Notes under the pieces: generated by a model | Seen by the model: only the letters and a program-made list of their open reading frames with translations | What the model was told of the DNA's origin: nothing | Database searches by the model: none | Part shown: in pieces, positions 44,976 to 55,714 of the stretch | How positions within the stretch are numbered: the first letter of the stretch is position 1 | Layout of the letters: every line of letters starts with the position of its first letter | Program-made: the position numbers and the translations under genes | Source: Ochotona curzoniae | Lineage: Eukaryota; Chordata; Mammalia; Lagomorpha; Ochotonidae | Assembly (NCBI RefSeq): GCF_017591425.1 | Contig: NW_024467119.1 | Location: 25,765,001 to 25,829,000 of the forward strand | Direction: 5' to 3' | DNA length: 64,000 nucleotides

Positions 44976-46208
44976 GTTGGACCCTAGGGCTGTGGTTTAG
45001 AGAGCACTTTCTTTTGTCTCCTCTTGGTTTCTTGCACTCAAGGAAGCCAGCCAGTGGTCCTGGGGCCACTCTACGTGATGGAGAACTGAAGCCTCCCAGC
45101 CACCTCATGAACAAGCTCAGAAGTAGGCCACTGCCCCCTGTTCTAATCACTCCAGAATGCAGGAACCAGACAAAGGAGGGTGGGTTATTTCTTTACCCAC
45201 TAAAATTAAAATTATACAGAATTTCTATTTCCTAATCTGTTCACTCTACTTTCTTTTTCCTGTCTTATGGAAACCCAAAAGGCTCTTGCTGGTGGTGTCC
45301 CCTGGTCCTCTCTGCCTTCTGACCAGCTGAAGTGCTTGTTCCCTCCCATCCACCCTTCACCCCTGATGTGTCTCTTTCAAGATCTATGAGTATAACTAAC
45401 CCATCTTATCAATGGCAATCATCTGATCTGTTGACCTGATATTTTTTTGCATAGCAACACTAACATCTACATTTTGGTGCAAGACCATATGTATGTCACA
45501 ATAGACATTCAACTCATTCTAATTTTTGCCTTGATAATTACAAAGATTTAGCTATTTCAAAATGATACATTATTGCAAGTGAAATGACAGTTTTTCTTCC
45601 TCATTTTATAAGGCAAACATAGACTTTTCTCAAGAAGCACAAGAGTTTGTGCAAGACTGTTAAGGACCAATGCCTACTGAAATATAGTCTCCAAAAGTAA
45701 ACAGAGCAACCTATTTAATTCAACCTTGTTAGAAAAAAAATTATTTGGGACTGGAGCCATGATGTAGAAGAAAGAAAAGAAGGAAGAAAGAAAAGAAAGA
45801 AGAAAGAAAGAAAAAGAAGGCTTGAGAAATCCTTAAGCAGATAAGACCAGGTCAGCCAAGGAGGTTACCTTGACCTTGCTTCATTTGTAAACATAAATGA
45901 AACTTAACTTGGGCCATTTCTTGTAAATGCTTATGCCCAAGCAAAAACGAAACAAGTACAGCACACACACCAAAAATAACTAACTGACTTGCAGTTACAT
46001 AATTAAGATAGATCAGATAAAGCATTGGGTGACTATTCCCCCACCAAATCTTTGCTTCCACATCCATTTACCCCATGAAAATTCTTTCCTCTTGTGATGG
46101 CCCAGTGGAGCCAAATAAACGGCCTTAGGATGGTCATTTCCCATTTCATAAACTGCTACTTACCAAATAATTTCTTTCAAATTTTATTATGCTTCAACTT
46201 ATCTTCTT
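44976..46208. other. Single-copy DNA with a purine-rich simple repeat
   Basis: Nothing recognised apart from the GAAA/GAAAG tract at about 45765-45820. Confidence 0.5.
45765..45820. repeat. (GAAA)n-type polypurine tract
   Basis: Irregular AAGAAAGAAAAGAAGG units on the plus strand. Confidence 0.85.
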
Positions 46209-46542
46209 CTTTTAAAAAAGATTTATTTATTTTTATTGGAAAGGCAGATTTATGGAGAGAAGGAGAGACAAAGAGAAAGATCTTCCATCTGCTGGTTCAC
46301 TACCTAAGTGACCACAATAGTTGGAGCTTAGTGGATCCGAAGGCAGCAGTCAGCAGTTTCTTCCAGGTCTCTCACATGGGTACAGGATCCCAAGGACCTG
46401 GTTCATTCTCTGCCACTTTTTCAGGCCACAAGCAGGAAGCTGGATGGGAAGTGGAGCAACCTAACATGAACCTGCATCTATATGGGATTCCAAGGCTTGC
46501 AAGGGGAGGATTAACCAATTAAGCCATCATGATGCCCCACCG
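46209..46542 (-). mobile_element. C-type SINE, young type
   Basis: Reverse copy: AAAAGATTTATTTATTTTTA, GGAAAGGCAGATTTATGGAG, ending AATTAAGCCATCATGATGCC. Confidence 0.86.
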
Positions 46543-46547
46543 CCACT

Positions 46548-46855
46548 TTTAAGATTCACTTTATTTATTTGAAAGTCAGAGTTACAGACACAGAGATCTT
46601 CCATCTGTTGACCCACACCTCAAATGGTCACAACAGCCAGATGTATGCACCAGCATAAAGCTAGGAGGTTGGAACTTCATCCGGATCTCCCACGTGGGTG
46701 CAGGGTACAAGCCCTTGGGCCATCATCATCTGCTAATTTCACAGGTGCAATAGTAGGGAGCTGGGGCAAAAATGAAGTATCCACTCTCCAGTGTGGAATA
46801 CCAGCATTGTAAGTGGTTGCTTAATAGGCTGCTTCACAACACTACCTCTCAGTGT
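46548..46855 (-). mobile_element. C-type SINE, old
   Basis: Second reversed copy immediately adjacent: TTTAAGATTCACTTTATTTA, GAAAGTCAGAGTTACAGAC, CTCCCACGTGGGTGCAGGG. Confidence 0.82.
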
Positions 46856-47205
46856 ACCTTTTCACTGACCAAGTTATTGTCCATCTTGGAGTCCATCTGG
46901 CTTCCTCCCAAAGGAGCAGAATGCTCCTTTGATATTGTCTTGGGCCCGTCATTTGTTGGGTTGGTGGGACAGGACAGGCTGATTCAGGAGCAGCACACAG
47001 AGTAAGGTGTAGTTTCTGAGATGACAAGAGCATCAGGTCACTTACATTGTTTCATCAATATTTGAGAAAATTAGCTTTGCAGAAACCAACTGATAAATGG
47101 TTTAAGTCAAACATTGAACAAACACATTAAGAAGCAGCAAGAGTGGGTGGATATCCCTTATGGAAGTGAATGACTTTGAATACCAGCTGGGCTTCTTTTC
47201 TTCTG
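46856..47205. other. Single-copy DNA, nothing recognised
   Basis: No repeat or gene signature seen. Confidence 0.5.
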
Positions 47206-47542
47206 TTTTTTAAAGATTTATTTATTTTTTCTTTATTACAAAGTCAGATATACAGAGAGGAGGGCAGACAAAGAGAAGATCTTCCGTCTGATGATTCACT
47301 CCCCAAGTGACCACAACCACCAGTGCTACGCCGATCTGTAGCCAGGAGCCTAGAACTTCCTTCCAGGTCTCCCACACAGGTGCGGAGTCCCAAGGCTTTG
47401 GGCCGTCCTCGACTGCTTTCCCAGGCCACAAGCAGGGAGCTACATGGGAAGCGGGGCTGCCGGGTTTAGAACCGGCACCCATATGGCATCCCGGTGCATT
47501 CAAGGTGAGTACTTTAGCTGCTATGCCACCCCGCCAGGCCTC
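47206..47542 (-). mobile_element. C-type SINE, young type
   Basis: Reverse copy: AAAGATTTATTTATTTTTTC, AAAGTCAGATATACAGAGAG, GATCTTCCGTCTGATGATTC, GTTTAGAACCGGCACCC (reversed B-box), head CCCGCCAGGCC at about 47530. Confidence 0.9.
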
Positions 47543-47965
47543 AGCTGTTCACTTCTGATCCAGTTTGCTGCTAACATGCACCCTGGGAGGCAGTACATGT
47601 TGATTCAAGTATTTAGCTCTCTGCCACCTACTGAGCAGGCCTTTGACTGAGTTCTTAATTCCTGATTTGAGGTTGGCTCAAACCCCAGCTGTTATGGGCA
47701 TCTGGGGAGTGAACTGGTATGGAAAGATCTGTGTATATCTGTCTTTCAAACAAACAAGCTTCCTGCCAATGCACATTCTGCGAGGCAACAGTAGTGGCTC
47801 CAGTGATTGGTTTCCCACTACCCATGTAGGAGAGCTGGATAGAGCTCCTGGTTTCTACCCCATTGGGCTAATGCAGGCATCAGGAGGAATAAAACCAGAG
47901 AACTGGAGATCTCTATCTCCATCTCTCACTGTCTTTGGCATCTCAAATTAAAAACTAAATGTTAA
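47543..47965 (+). mobile_element. Two tandem old C-type SINE 3' portions
   Basis: 47543-47757 (TTGCTGCTAACATGCACCCT to CTGTCTTTCAAACAAACAAG) and 47758-47965 (CTTCCTGCCAATGCACATTC to TCTCAAATTAAAAACTAAAT). Each begins in the same internal place (after CTTCCTGCTAATGCAC in the family), so the second may be a duplication of the first. Confidence 0.65.
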
Positions 47966-47980
47966 AAAAGTAAGAGAAGG

Positions 47981-48118
47981 GGCCTGGTACAGTAACCTAG
48001 TAGCTAAAATCCTCGTCTTGCATGTGTCAGGATCCCATAAGGGTGTTGGTTCATATCCTGGCTGCTCCACTTCCCTCCAGCCCCCTGCTTGTGGCCTGGG
48101 AAAGCAGTAGAGGCTGGC
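47981..48118 (+). mobile_element. C-type SINE, 3'-truncated at an L1 junction
   Basis: GGGGCCTGGTACAGTAACC to AGCAGTAGAGGCTGGCCC, then an abrupt change to old L1 sequence. Confidence 0.8.
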
Positions 48119-48470
48119 CCTTGTCTTTGAAAATGATTTATATGCCACAGTTAAAAGAATACGCCTCTTCCAAACCTGTCCTACAAATGATACTTAAATA
48201 TATTCTCTTGACAGAGAAATGGAACAGTACCTATCAAACCAAAGACAAATGTGGAGAACATCTCAGTAAAATAACAACAGAAGTCTAAATCAAATAGTGA
48301 ACAACGCATTGCTAAAATGAGAGGACCAAATTACCACCTATTTATATTAACCCTGAATGCAAGTGGCTTAAACTCATCAAACAAGAATCACAGATTAGTA
48401 GACTGGATTAAAAACACAAAGCCCATCTATTTGTTATCTACAAGAGACATATCTTATCATGAATTTTGAT
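48119..48470 (+). mobile_element. Old L1 fragment: ORF1-ORF2 junction and start of ORF2
   Basis: The region around 48240-48330 resembles the inter-ORF segment of old mammalian L1s (ACAACAGAAGTCTAAATC, then AACAACGCATTGCTAAAATG). From 48318 the frame reads like the endonuclease N-terminus: the FILTLNASGLNSS stretch parallels ILTLNTNGLNSP of the young L1. Homology ends at about 48465. Too decayed to function. Confidence 0.75.
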
Positions 48471-49052
48471 ATTTTTGGTTCTGGTTTCATTTCTTCAAAA
48501 CAGTTTTTTTCTCATTAAATTCTTTCATGATGCATGGATCATACAATAGCATCATTTTCTTCAAGAAGGCTCTTGATTTCATTTTTCATTTCTTCAGTGA
48601 CTCATTAGTTATTCAGTAGCACGTTATTCAAAGTCATGGCATTCGAAGTTTCAATGTTTTCTCCCCGTTGTTGATTTTGTTTCGTGGCTTTTCATTTAAG
48701 GGGTTGGCATGTCGTTTAAATTCATGGTATTATAGATTTCCATTTTTCTTCCTGTTTTTGATTTTGATTTTGTGGTTTTTCACTTGGAGAGATTTTTAGA
48801 GACTGGGTAGCAGTGTGTATCTCTATTTCTGGATCTAGGTTGGACTCCCAGTGAAACTGTTAGATGTGTCTTGACAATGGGGAGCTGGACTCCCTGCCAT
48901 TGTCCATGACCATAATGATGAACTTATGACTGTGAGGAACTATGCTGTTGTAATTATTTGGGAATACTCAGTGTGTGGGTGGGATTGGGGGAAGGGATAG
49001 GGGAAATCCAAGGGCCTATGGAACTGTATCATAAAATGATAATAATAATAAA
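48471..49052 (+). mobile_element. Older L1 3' end with 5' inversion
   Basis: 48471-48785 is ORF2 sequence in reverse (compare TTCATTTCTTCAGTGACTCA with 52505-52535 of the young L1). 48790-49052 is in the forward sense and ends like the young L1 3' UTR: G-rich GGGATTGGGGGAAGGGATAG, then GCCTATGGAACTGTATCATA and an (AAT)n tail. A reversed 5' piece joined to a forward 3' piece is the product of twin priming. Within the reversed part a unit of about 76 bp appears twice (about 48621 and 48706). Confidence 0.7.
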
Positions 49053-49495
49053 TTTTTTTTTATTGTTGCTTACATTGTATTATGTAGTACAGTTTTATAG
49101 GCGCTGGGGATTCCCCCCACCCCTCCCATACCCCTCCCCCCATGGTGGATTCCTCCACCTTGTTGCATAACCATAGTTCAAGTTCAGTTGAGATTCATTG
49201 CTTGCAAACACATGCCTAGCATGAAGTTCAGCGTCTTATTGTCCAGATAAGTTCAGTGGCCTCTTGGGGAGACCTTCTCTGGTCTGAAGATAGGTCTAAC
49301 AGAGTAAAGATCCGGTCAGTTAAAAGCCCCAACAAGGCCTCAATATCAATATACAACATTATGGAATTAATTGACATAGTATTGGGTAAACAATATGTTA
49401 AAAATAATGCAAGTTCCATTCTTCGAAACCTCTGGGTTGAGACAGTATCAATGACAGGTTCAAAAAATAACAAACAACCATACAAAAATTACAGG
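49053..49495 (-). other. L1 3' UTR with G-rich tract and A tail
   Basis: On the minus strand a GGGGGGAGGGGTATGGGAGG run (plus 49112-49142) is followed by a CCTATAAAACTGTACTACAT-type end and an AATAAA-containing tail (plus 49053-49065). A G-rich polypurine tract before the end is typical of mammalian L1s. Confidence 0.88.
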
Positions 49496-52156
49496 TTAAA
49501 TCAAGGCAAACATGTGGTATCTAATCTTTTGGGATTCACTCATTTCCCTTAGCATTATAGTTTCCAGTTGTGCCCATTTAGCCACAAAGAACTGCATTTT
49601 GTTTTTTTTAATAGCTGAGTAGTATTCCATGGAGTAGATGAACCAAAGCTTTCTTATCCAATCTTCTGCTGATGGGCATTTCGGTTGCTTCCATGTTTTT
49701 GCAATTACTGATTGTGCTGCAATGAACATAGGGATGCATGTTGGTTTGTCGTAAAACAGGTGTTTTGGATATATTCCTAGGAGTGCTATTGCTGGGTCAT
49801 ATGGTATGCAGATTTTGAGTTGTTTGAGTGTTCTCCAGACTGATTTCCATAGAGGCTGTACCAATTTGCAGCTCCACCAGCAGTGGAGTAGGGTTCCCTT
49901 TTCCCCGCATCCTCGCCAGCAAGCGTCGTTGGTGTTCTTGTGTATGTGGGCCAATCTTGCTGGTGTTAGGTGGTACCTCATCGATGTTTTAATTTGGATT
50001 TCCCTTATTGCTAGGGAGCTGGAACATTTTTTCATATGTTTGTTTGCCATTTGGACTTGTTCCTTTGTGAAATGTTTGCCCATTTCCCGTGCCCATTTCT
50101 TGAGTGGCTTGTTCGTTTTGGTTTTTTGGTTGTTTTGAAGTTCTTTGTATATCCTGGAAATTAGCCCCCTATCGCCTATATCGTGTGCAAAGATCTTCTC
50201 CCACTCTGTGGGTTGCTTTTTTACTTTGTTGATTGTTTCCCTTGCTGTACAGAAGCTTCTTAGTTTGATGAGGTCCCATTTGTTTATTCTGTTCTCAACT
50301 GCTATTGCTTTTGGTGTCCTTCTTAGAAAGTCGGAACCTACTCCTAGGTCTTGCAGGGTATTTCCTACATTTTCCTGCAAGAGTTTGAAGGTTTCTGGAT
50401 GTAGGTTTAGGTCTTTTATCCATGTAGATTGGATCTTGGTGTATGGTGATAGATGTGGGTCTATCTTTTTGTTTCTACAGGCTATCAGCCAGTTGTCCCA
50501 ACAACATTTACTAAAAAGGCCTTCCCACTTGCTTGAGTTGTCATTGGTCTTTTTGTCAAAGATTAATTGGCTGTATTTGTGTGGGTTCCCTTTTGGTGCT
50601 TCTATTCTATTCCATTGATCTTCCCTTCTGTCTTTGTGCCAGTACCAGGCTATTTTGATAACCACTGCTCTATAGTATGTCCAGAGGTCCGGGATTGTGA
50701 TTCCCCCTGCTAACTTCTTATTTTTCAGGATGGTTCTAGCTATTCGTGGTTTTTTGTGTTTCCAGATGAACTCTTGAATCATTGTATCCAGTTCCGTGAA
50801 GAATGTTTTGGGCAATTTGATTGGAATTGCATTGAAAATGTATATTGCTTGTGGTAGTATAGACATTTTAATGATATTGATTTTGCCTATCCAGGAGCAC
50901 GGGATGTTATTCCATCTTTTGAGGTTTTGTTCAATTTCCTTTTTAAATAGTTTGTAGTTTTCTTCGAATAGGTCTCCTACGCTTTTGGTTAAATTTATTC
51001 CCAAATACTTCATACTTCTCTCTGCTATTTTGAATGGTATCCTGTTGGTTAGATCTTCTTCCATCTTGGTGTTATTTGCGTACACTATGGCTGTTGATTT
51101 TCGTTCGTTAATTTTGTACCCCGCCACTCTGCCAAACTCTCGTATAAGTTCTAGCAGTTTCTGTATTGAGTCTCCTGGTTTTTCTATGTATAGGATTATG
51201 TCATCTGCATATAGTGAAAGCTTGACTTCTTCGTTTCCTATACGTATGCCTTTGATTTCTTTTTCTTGTCTTATAGCCTCTGCAAGTACCTCTAGGACTA
51301 TGTTGAATAGCAGTGGTGATAGCGGGCACCCTTGTCTTGTTCCAGATCGCAGTGGGAAGGGTTCTAGCTTTTCTCCATTCAGTATGATACTGGCATTGGG
51401 TTTTTCATAAATTGCTTTGATTATGTTGTGGATTTTCCCATCTATGCCTACTTTGGCTAGAGTTTTTAGCATGAAGAGGTGTTGGATTTTGTCGAAAGCT
51501 TTTTCTGCATCTATTGAAACTATTATGTGGTTCTTGTTTTGCAGTTTTTGGATATGGTTTATAACATTTATGGATTTCCGAATGTTGAACCATCCCTGCA
51601 TTCCAGGGATGAATCCTACTTGATCCGGATGAATGATCTGTCTGATGATTTTTTGAATTCTATTGGCTAGGATTTTGTTGAGAATTTTAGCATCAATGTT
51701 CATCAGAGAAATAGGTCTGTAGTTTTCCTTCTCTGATGGTTCTCTGTCCGGTTTTGGGATTAAGGTGATGTTAGCTTCATAGAATGAGTTTGGGAGGGTT
51801 GCTTCCTCCTCTATTGTTTTGAAGAGCTTGTAGAGGATTGGGGTTAGTTCTGTTCGGAATGTTTTGTAGAATTCTGTAGTGAAGCCGTCTGGGCCTGGGC
51901 TTTTTTTCGTTGGGAGATCTTTGATGACTGTTTCAATCTCTACCTCGGTTATGGGTTTATTTAATTCTGCAGTTGCCTCCGGACTGAGTTTTGGTAAGTG
52001 GTGGGAGTCCAAGAACTTTCCTATTTCTTGGTGGTCCTCAAATTTGTGGGAGTACAGTTCTTTGTAGTAATTTCTAATTATTTTCTTAATGATTGCAGTG
52101 TCTGTTGTTATGTTGCCTTTTTCATCTTTAATGCTATTGATTCTCACTTTCTCTTG

Positions 52157-52167
52157 TTTTTTTTTTT
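52157..52167 (-). other. A11 homopolymer at the second ORF2 frame change
   Basis: Upstream frame ends at 52144 shortly after this run, and the downstream frame is open across it. The break falls at or near the run. Confidence 0.8.
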
Positions 52168-53097
52168 GGTCAATCGGGCCAGTGGAGTGTCTATTTTGTT
52201 TATTTTCTCAAAAAACCAACTTTTTGATTTGTTGACTTTATGTATAGTTTTTTTGATTTCTATTTGGTTTATCTCCTCCCTTGTTTTGATGATTTCTTGT
52301 TTCCTATTGTGCGTGGGACTCTTCTGCTGCTGTTTTTCCAGATCCTGGAGGTGTGAGGTTAGTTCCTGTATTTGGCGTCTTTCTTGGGCCTTGACATGTG
52401 CTCCGATTGCGATGAATCTACCTCGTAGCACTGCTTTGGCGGTGTCCCACAAGTTTTGGAATGTTGTATCAGAGTTTTCATTGGTTTCCATAAATTTTTT
52501 GATCTCATCTTTAATTTCTTCTCTGACCCATTGTTCGTTTAATAGCATATTGTTCAATTTCCAAGAGTGCCTATACTTCCTGGGGAGTTTTGAGTTGTTG
52601 ATTTCCAGTTTCATCCCATGGTGGTCTGAGAGGGTACATGGTATGATACTAATGTTTTGGAAGTTGTTTAGATTCGCTTTATGTCCTATCATGTGGTCGA
52701 TTCTGGAGAAGGTGCCATGCACTGCTGAGAAGAATGTATAGTCTGTGGCCTTAGGATAAAAAGTTCTATATATGTCTACTAAGTCCAGTTGTTCTATTGT
52801 TTGTGTGAGCTCTGTTGTTTCTTTGTTGAGTTTTTGTTTCGTAGACCGGTCCATTGTTGTTAGAGGTGTGTTGAGATCGCCTACAAGAATTGTGCGGGTG
52901 TCTATGTCTTCCCTTAAGTCTGTAAGTAATTGCTTTACGTAAGTAGGTGCATTAAGATTCGGTGCATAAACATTAATGATGGTGATTGCTTCTTGATGGA
53001 TCATTCCTTTCACCAGTATAAAATGGCCTTCCCTGTCTCTTTTGATGTTAGTTAGAATGAAATCTATCTCGTCTGAAATTAGGATAGCTACCCCAGC

Positions 53098-53106
53098 TTT
53101 TTTTTT
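53098..53106 (-). other. A9 homopolymer at the first ORF2 frame change
   Basis: After this run the initial frame reads 17 unrelated residues to a stop at 53048. The next frame continues the expected endonuclease sequence. Confidence 0.8.
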
Positions 53107-53366
53107 CTCGTCTATTGGCGTGAAATATCTTTTTCCATCCCTTCACTTTCAGTTTCTTTGCATCCTTTCTGGTTAGATGCGTTTCTTGTAGGCAACAGAT
53201 GGTTGGGTCTTGTTTGATGATCCATTCTATTAATCTCTGTCGTTTGATTGGTGAATTTAGACCATTTGTGTTGAGAGTTAAAATTGAGAGGTTGCAATTT
53301 TGCCCTGCCATGTGATTGTGTTGTGTGTGTGTTGTTGCCTAAGTAATTGTCTTGTTTGTGCGGCCT

Positions 53367-54329
53367 TTAGTTTGGAGACCTTCTTATTTGCCAACTTTGT
53401 TTGTGATTTGCCTCCTTTTTGTCCGGGACTAGCGCATTTCTAAGGAGACTTTGCAGAGCTGGTTTTGTGTAGACATATTCTTCTAGTTTTTCTTTGCTAT
53501 TGAAGTATCTGATTTCGTTCTCATATACAAATGAGATCTTTGCTGGGTAGATTATTTTTGGTTGACAGTTGTTTTGTTTCAGGACTTGGAAGATCTTTGT
53601 CCATTCTCTCCTTGCTTGTAGGGTCTCTTCGGAGAAGTCAGCAGTGATTCTGATGGGTTTTCCCCTGTATGTGATCTTTTCTCTACTTCGTACTTGTCTC
53701 AGGATTCCTTCTTTGTCTTCATTGGAGTAGAACTTGAGCACCGTGTGTCTGGGTGAAGATCTCTTTGGATCATGTCTGTTGGGAGTTCTCTGTCCATCCT
53801 GTATGCGGGGTGGATTCGTGTTCCAGGTGTTTTGGAAGTTTTCCTGTATAATTTCATCGAGCACTGCTTGCATCCCAGATTCTCTTTCTACTCCCTCGGG
53901 GAGGCCGATGATCCGAATATTCAATTTTCTAAGGTAATCCTTCATCTCTTGCATCATTTTATTAGTTTTGCTGAGGTTTGTCTCCAGCTGTTTAATTCGC
54001 TGGGCACCTTCATTTTGTGTGTCTTCTGTTTCAGAGATCCTTTCCTCTGCCGCATTTATTCTGTTGATGAGGCTTTCAATCTTATTATCTTGGGCATCCA
54101 GTTTGGTTTTGATTTGTTGTATTTCGGTGATTATGCGGTTCTGGAGGTCTTCCAGCTTTGTGTCCACGTCTCTGAGAAATTTTAGCATTATTTTCATCAA
54201 TTCCTTTGCTGGTAACACTTCCATGTCTTCATCTCGTATCGCCGATATTGATAATGGCTTTTGGCCCTTGTTTGGTGGGGTGCTGGCTCTTTCATCTGGA
54301 GCACAACTCTTTCTGGTGGTTTTTCCCAT
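53367..54329 (-). CDS. L1 ORF1 protein (RNA-binding chaperone), intact
   Basis: 320 codons, ATG to stop, slightly shorter than primate ORF1p. ORF1p forms trimers that coat L1 RNA and are needed for retrotransposition. The N-terminal 45 residues are basic and unstructured. A coiled coil runs from about residue 50 to 132 (heptad-like LEDLQNRIITEIQQI, then INAAEERISE). An RRM follows from about 134 (LNIRIIGLPEG) to 230. The C-terminal domain includes QARREW (238-243) and YPAKISF (261-267), both strongly conserved in the family. It lies about 55 bp upstream of ORF2, the usual bicistronic arrangement. No frameshift or premature stop is present. The last 20 residues (after NALVP) are basic and less typical. 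Confidence 0.95.
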   Translation of the reverse strand: MGKTTRKSCAPDERASTPPNKGQKPLSISAIRDEDMEVLPAKELMKIMLKFLRDVDTKLEDLQNRIITEIQQIKTKLDAQDNKIESLINRINAAEERISETEDTQNEGAQRIKQLETNLSKTNKMMQEMKDYLRKLNIRIIGLPEGVERESGMQAVLDEIIQENFQNTWNTNPPRIQDGQRTPNRHDPKRSSPRHTVLKFYSNEDKEGILRQVRSREKITYRGKPIRITADFSEETLQARREWTKIFQVLKQNNCQPKIIYPAKISFVYENEIRYFNSKEKLEEYVYTKPALQSLLRNALVPDKKEANHKQSWQIRRSPN

Positions 54330-54666
54330 TGCGTTGGTGTATTCTGGTGAGGCAAATGGACCCGTGTGTTGAGGGGCTGTCAGGTGCTTTCCTGTAGAGA
54401 TTGGAGCCTGCAGGCGTGGTGTTGCTGGGCGTGGTAATTTTCAAGGCACCGTTGGTGCGTTCTCAGGGCCCGGGGCTGTAGAGCACCACCTTGGGGGCCC
54501 AGTGGATTCCAGGAACACTCTGGGCACCTCTTCTACAGGTGTGACACCCCAGGGCGTGGAGGGATGGAGGCGCTCTCTGGGTGTGCCCCCTTCACGGGAA
54601 TCCGCAGGGCGTAGAAGGTTTTATGTGCTTTCTCCCTGCGTTCTCCGTGTCAGGGACTGCAGGGTT

Positions 54667-55140
54667 TTTCAGAGCCCACCTGGTGCGTCTCCCACACACG
54701 GGACTGTGGGTGAGGCACTTTCCAGGCGTGGCTCTTGTGCAGTGAATCCACCACTTGTGGTGTGTGGGTGTTCAGAGCCCCTGCTCCCGTGTGGCTCCCC
54801 CACACAGGCCCTTAGCGGAGGAGTGGCCCAGGCGCCCTGTTATAATGACTTCACGGCAGGTTTGCACCGTGTCAGTTTGGTGCAGGAGTTTTCAGAGCTC
54901 TCCTGGTGGGTCGCCCACACTCAGAACTGCAGGGTGGGAGGCGAGAAGTGAGCAGTTCACTCTATGGGAGTGGTACCTGAGTGTCAGGGACACACAGCGC
55001 TACACTTCCCAAATCTCAGAGCTCTCCTGACACCTGACACCTGCACTGCGGAGGTGCTGCTGCTGCAGGCGGGGCCGCCAAGCCCGCTCGGTGCAGTGTT
55101 CAGAGTCCTCCTGGTGGTTTCGCGCACTCACCAGGCAGGA
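54667..55140 (-). repeat. Degenerate monomer array in L1 5' UTR
   Basis: The phrase TTCAGAGCYC (plus-strand reading), mostly followed by CCTGGTG-like bases, recurs at about 54667, 54771, 54891, 55015 and 55098. Spacing is 104, 120, 124 and 84 bp. Each unit continues with a CCCACAC-type segment. Confidence 0.65.
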
Positions 55141-55672
55141 TGTGGGGGACTCCAGACCCTCGCCAGCTGCCTCTGCGCACCGAGACGCACTGGCCCCCGG
55201 GGCCCCCTCAGCCACCAACACCACTGTGCGTAGTTCCACACAGACCCAACAGTTTCGGCCTCCTGCTCCGCGTTCTCAGAGGCTGGAACCTCAGCAGGGG
55301 GCGAGAAATGCGGAGGCTGCCACGTCAACCCCCAGCTCACCAAACGTCCGGCCGCTGCAGTCTGCCTCCACCGCTGCCGAAGGCCTCCCGCCGGCGACGA
55401 TCCCCCTGATCTCCCCGCCTCCGAGCTGGCCGCGTCTCCCGTCAGGCCGTTTTCAAAAGTGACTCAGCAGGTCTGGAGTGGGATGTCGGTTTCTCTGCCT
55501 TTGCCCTGCTCCGTTCTCGTTGTTCTTCCGAGTTGTGTGGATCTTTTTGGCTCCACACTGTCCCAGGGAACTTCACGGACCTCTCCCTGCGGTTCCCTGC
55601 TGTTCCTCTTTGCTGCTTCTGTAGCTTTCTATCCTTCTCTCACTGGACGCTCCCTCACAGCCTTCCTCCTAC

Positions 55673-55685
55673 GTCGGCCATCTTC
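55673..55685 (-). promoter_or_regulatory. YY1-like site near the L1 5' terminus
   Basis: AAGATGGCCGACG on the minus strand, 12-24 bp from the element's first base. It matches the CAAGATGGC core bound by YY1 in other L1s, where it fixes the transcription start. Confidence 0.7.
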
Positions 55686-55714
55686 TTCCTGGTCCCAATA
55701 ATAAAATTTTTTTT

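Larger units (their letters stand above)
49496..53311 (-). pseudogene. L1 ORF2 (endonuclease / reverse transcriptase), two frameshifts
   Basis: Encodes the enzyme that nicks target DNA and copies L1 RNA in place. The full span equals about 1,272 codons, the usual family length. Three open pieces are seen. The first, 53311-53048, starts at the ATG and holds the endonuclease N-terminus with N14 and E43 in the family positions. The second, up to 52144, has [15 protein letters not shown] and LSDHHG, the remaining catalytic residues. The third, 52147-49496 (883 codons), has the reverse transcriptase with [11 protein letters not shown], the TRQGCPLSP segment and the catalytic YADD (51200-51211), then the C-terminal C-x3-C-x7-H-x4-C knuckle (about 49866-49925). 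The frame changes coincide with an A9 run (53098-53106) and an A11 run (52157-52167). If real, they kill the protein; if they are sequencing or assembly errors, ORF2 is intact. Confidence 0.93.
49053..55696 (-). mobile_element. Full-length L1 retrotransposon, nearly intact
   Basis: About 6.64 kb. In order on the minus strand: 5' UTR (55696-54330), ORF1 (54329-53367), a spacer of about 55 bp, ORF2 (53311-49496) and 3' UTR with a G-rich tract and A tail (49495-49053). The left flank AATAATAAA (49044-49052) and the right flank AATAATAAAA (55697-55706) form a short A/T-rich target duplication within the tail of an older L1. ORF1 is intact. ORF2 has two frame changes, both in A runs. No other in-frame stop is seen over the 3.8 kb, pointing to a young copy. 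It is the only autonomous element in the window and the likely type of source for the SINE movement. Confidence 0.95.
54330..55696 (-). promoter_or_regulatory. L1 5' UTR / internal Pol II promoter
   Basis: About 1.37 kb of GC- and CpG-richer sequence than anything around it, directly upstream of ORF1. It starts GGGACCAGGAAGAAGATGGC on the minus strand and contains a series of related units (54667-55140). In L1s this region drives transcription from +1 and is usually methylated. No open frame of interest occurs in the sense direction. Confidence 0.85.

Noticed and set aside
50145..54397. Plus-strand open frames opposite the L1 (up to 247 codons)
   Set aside because: They are antisense shadows of ORF1 and ORF2.
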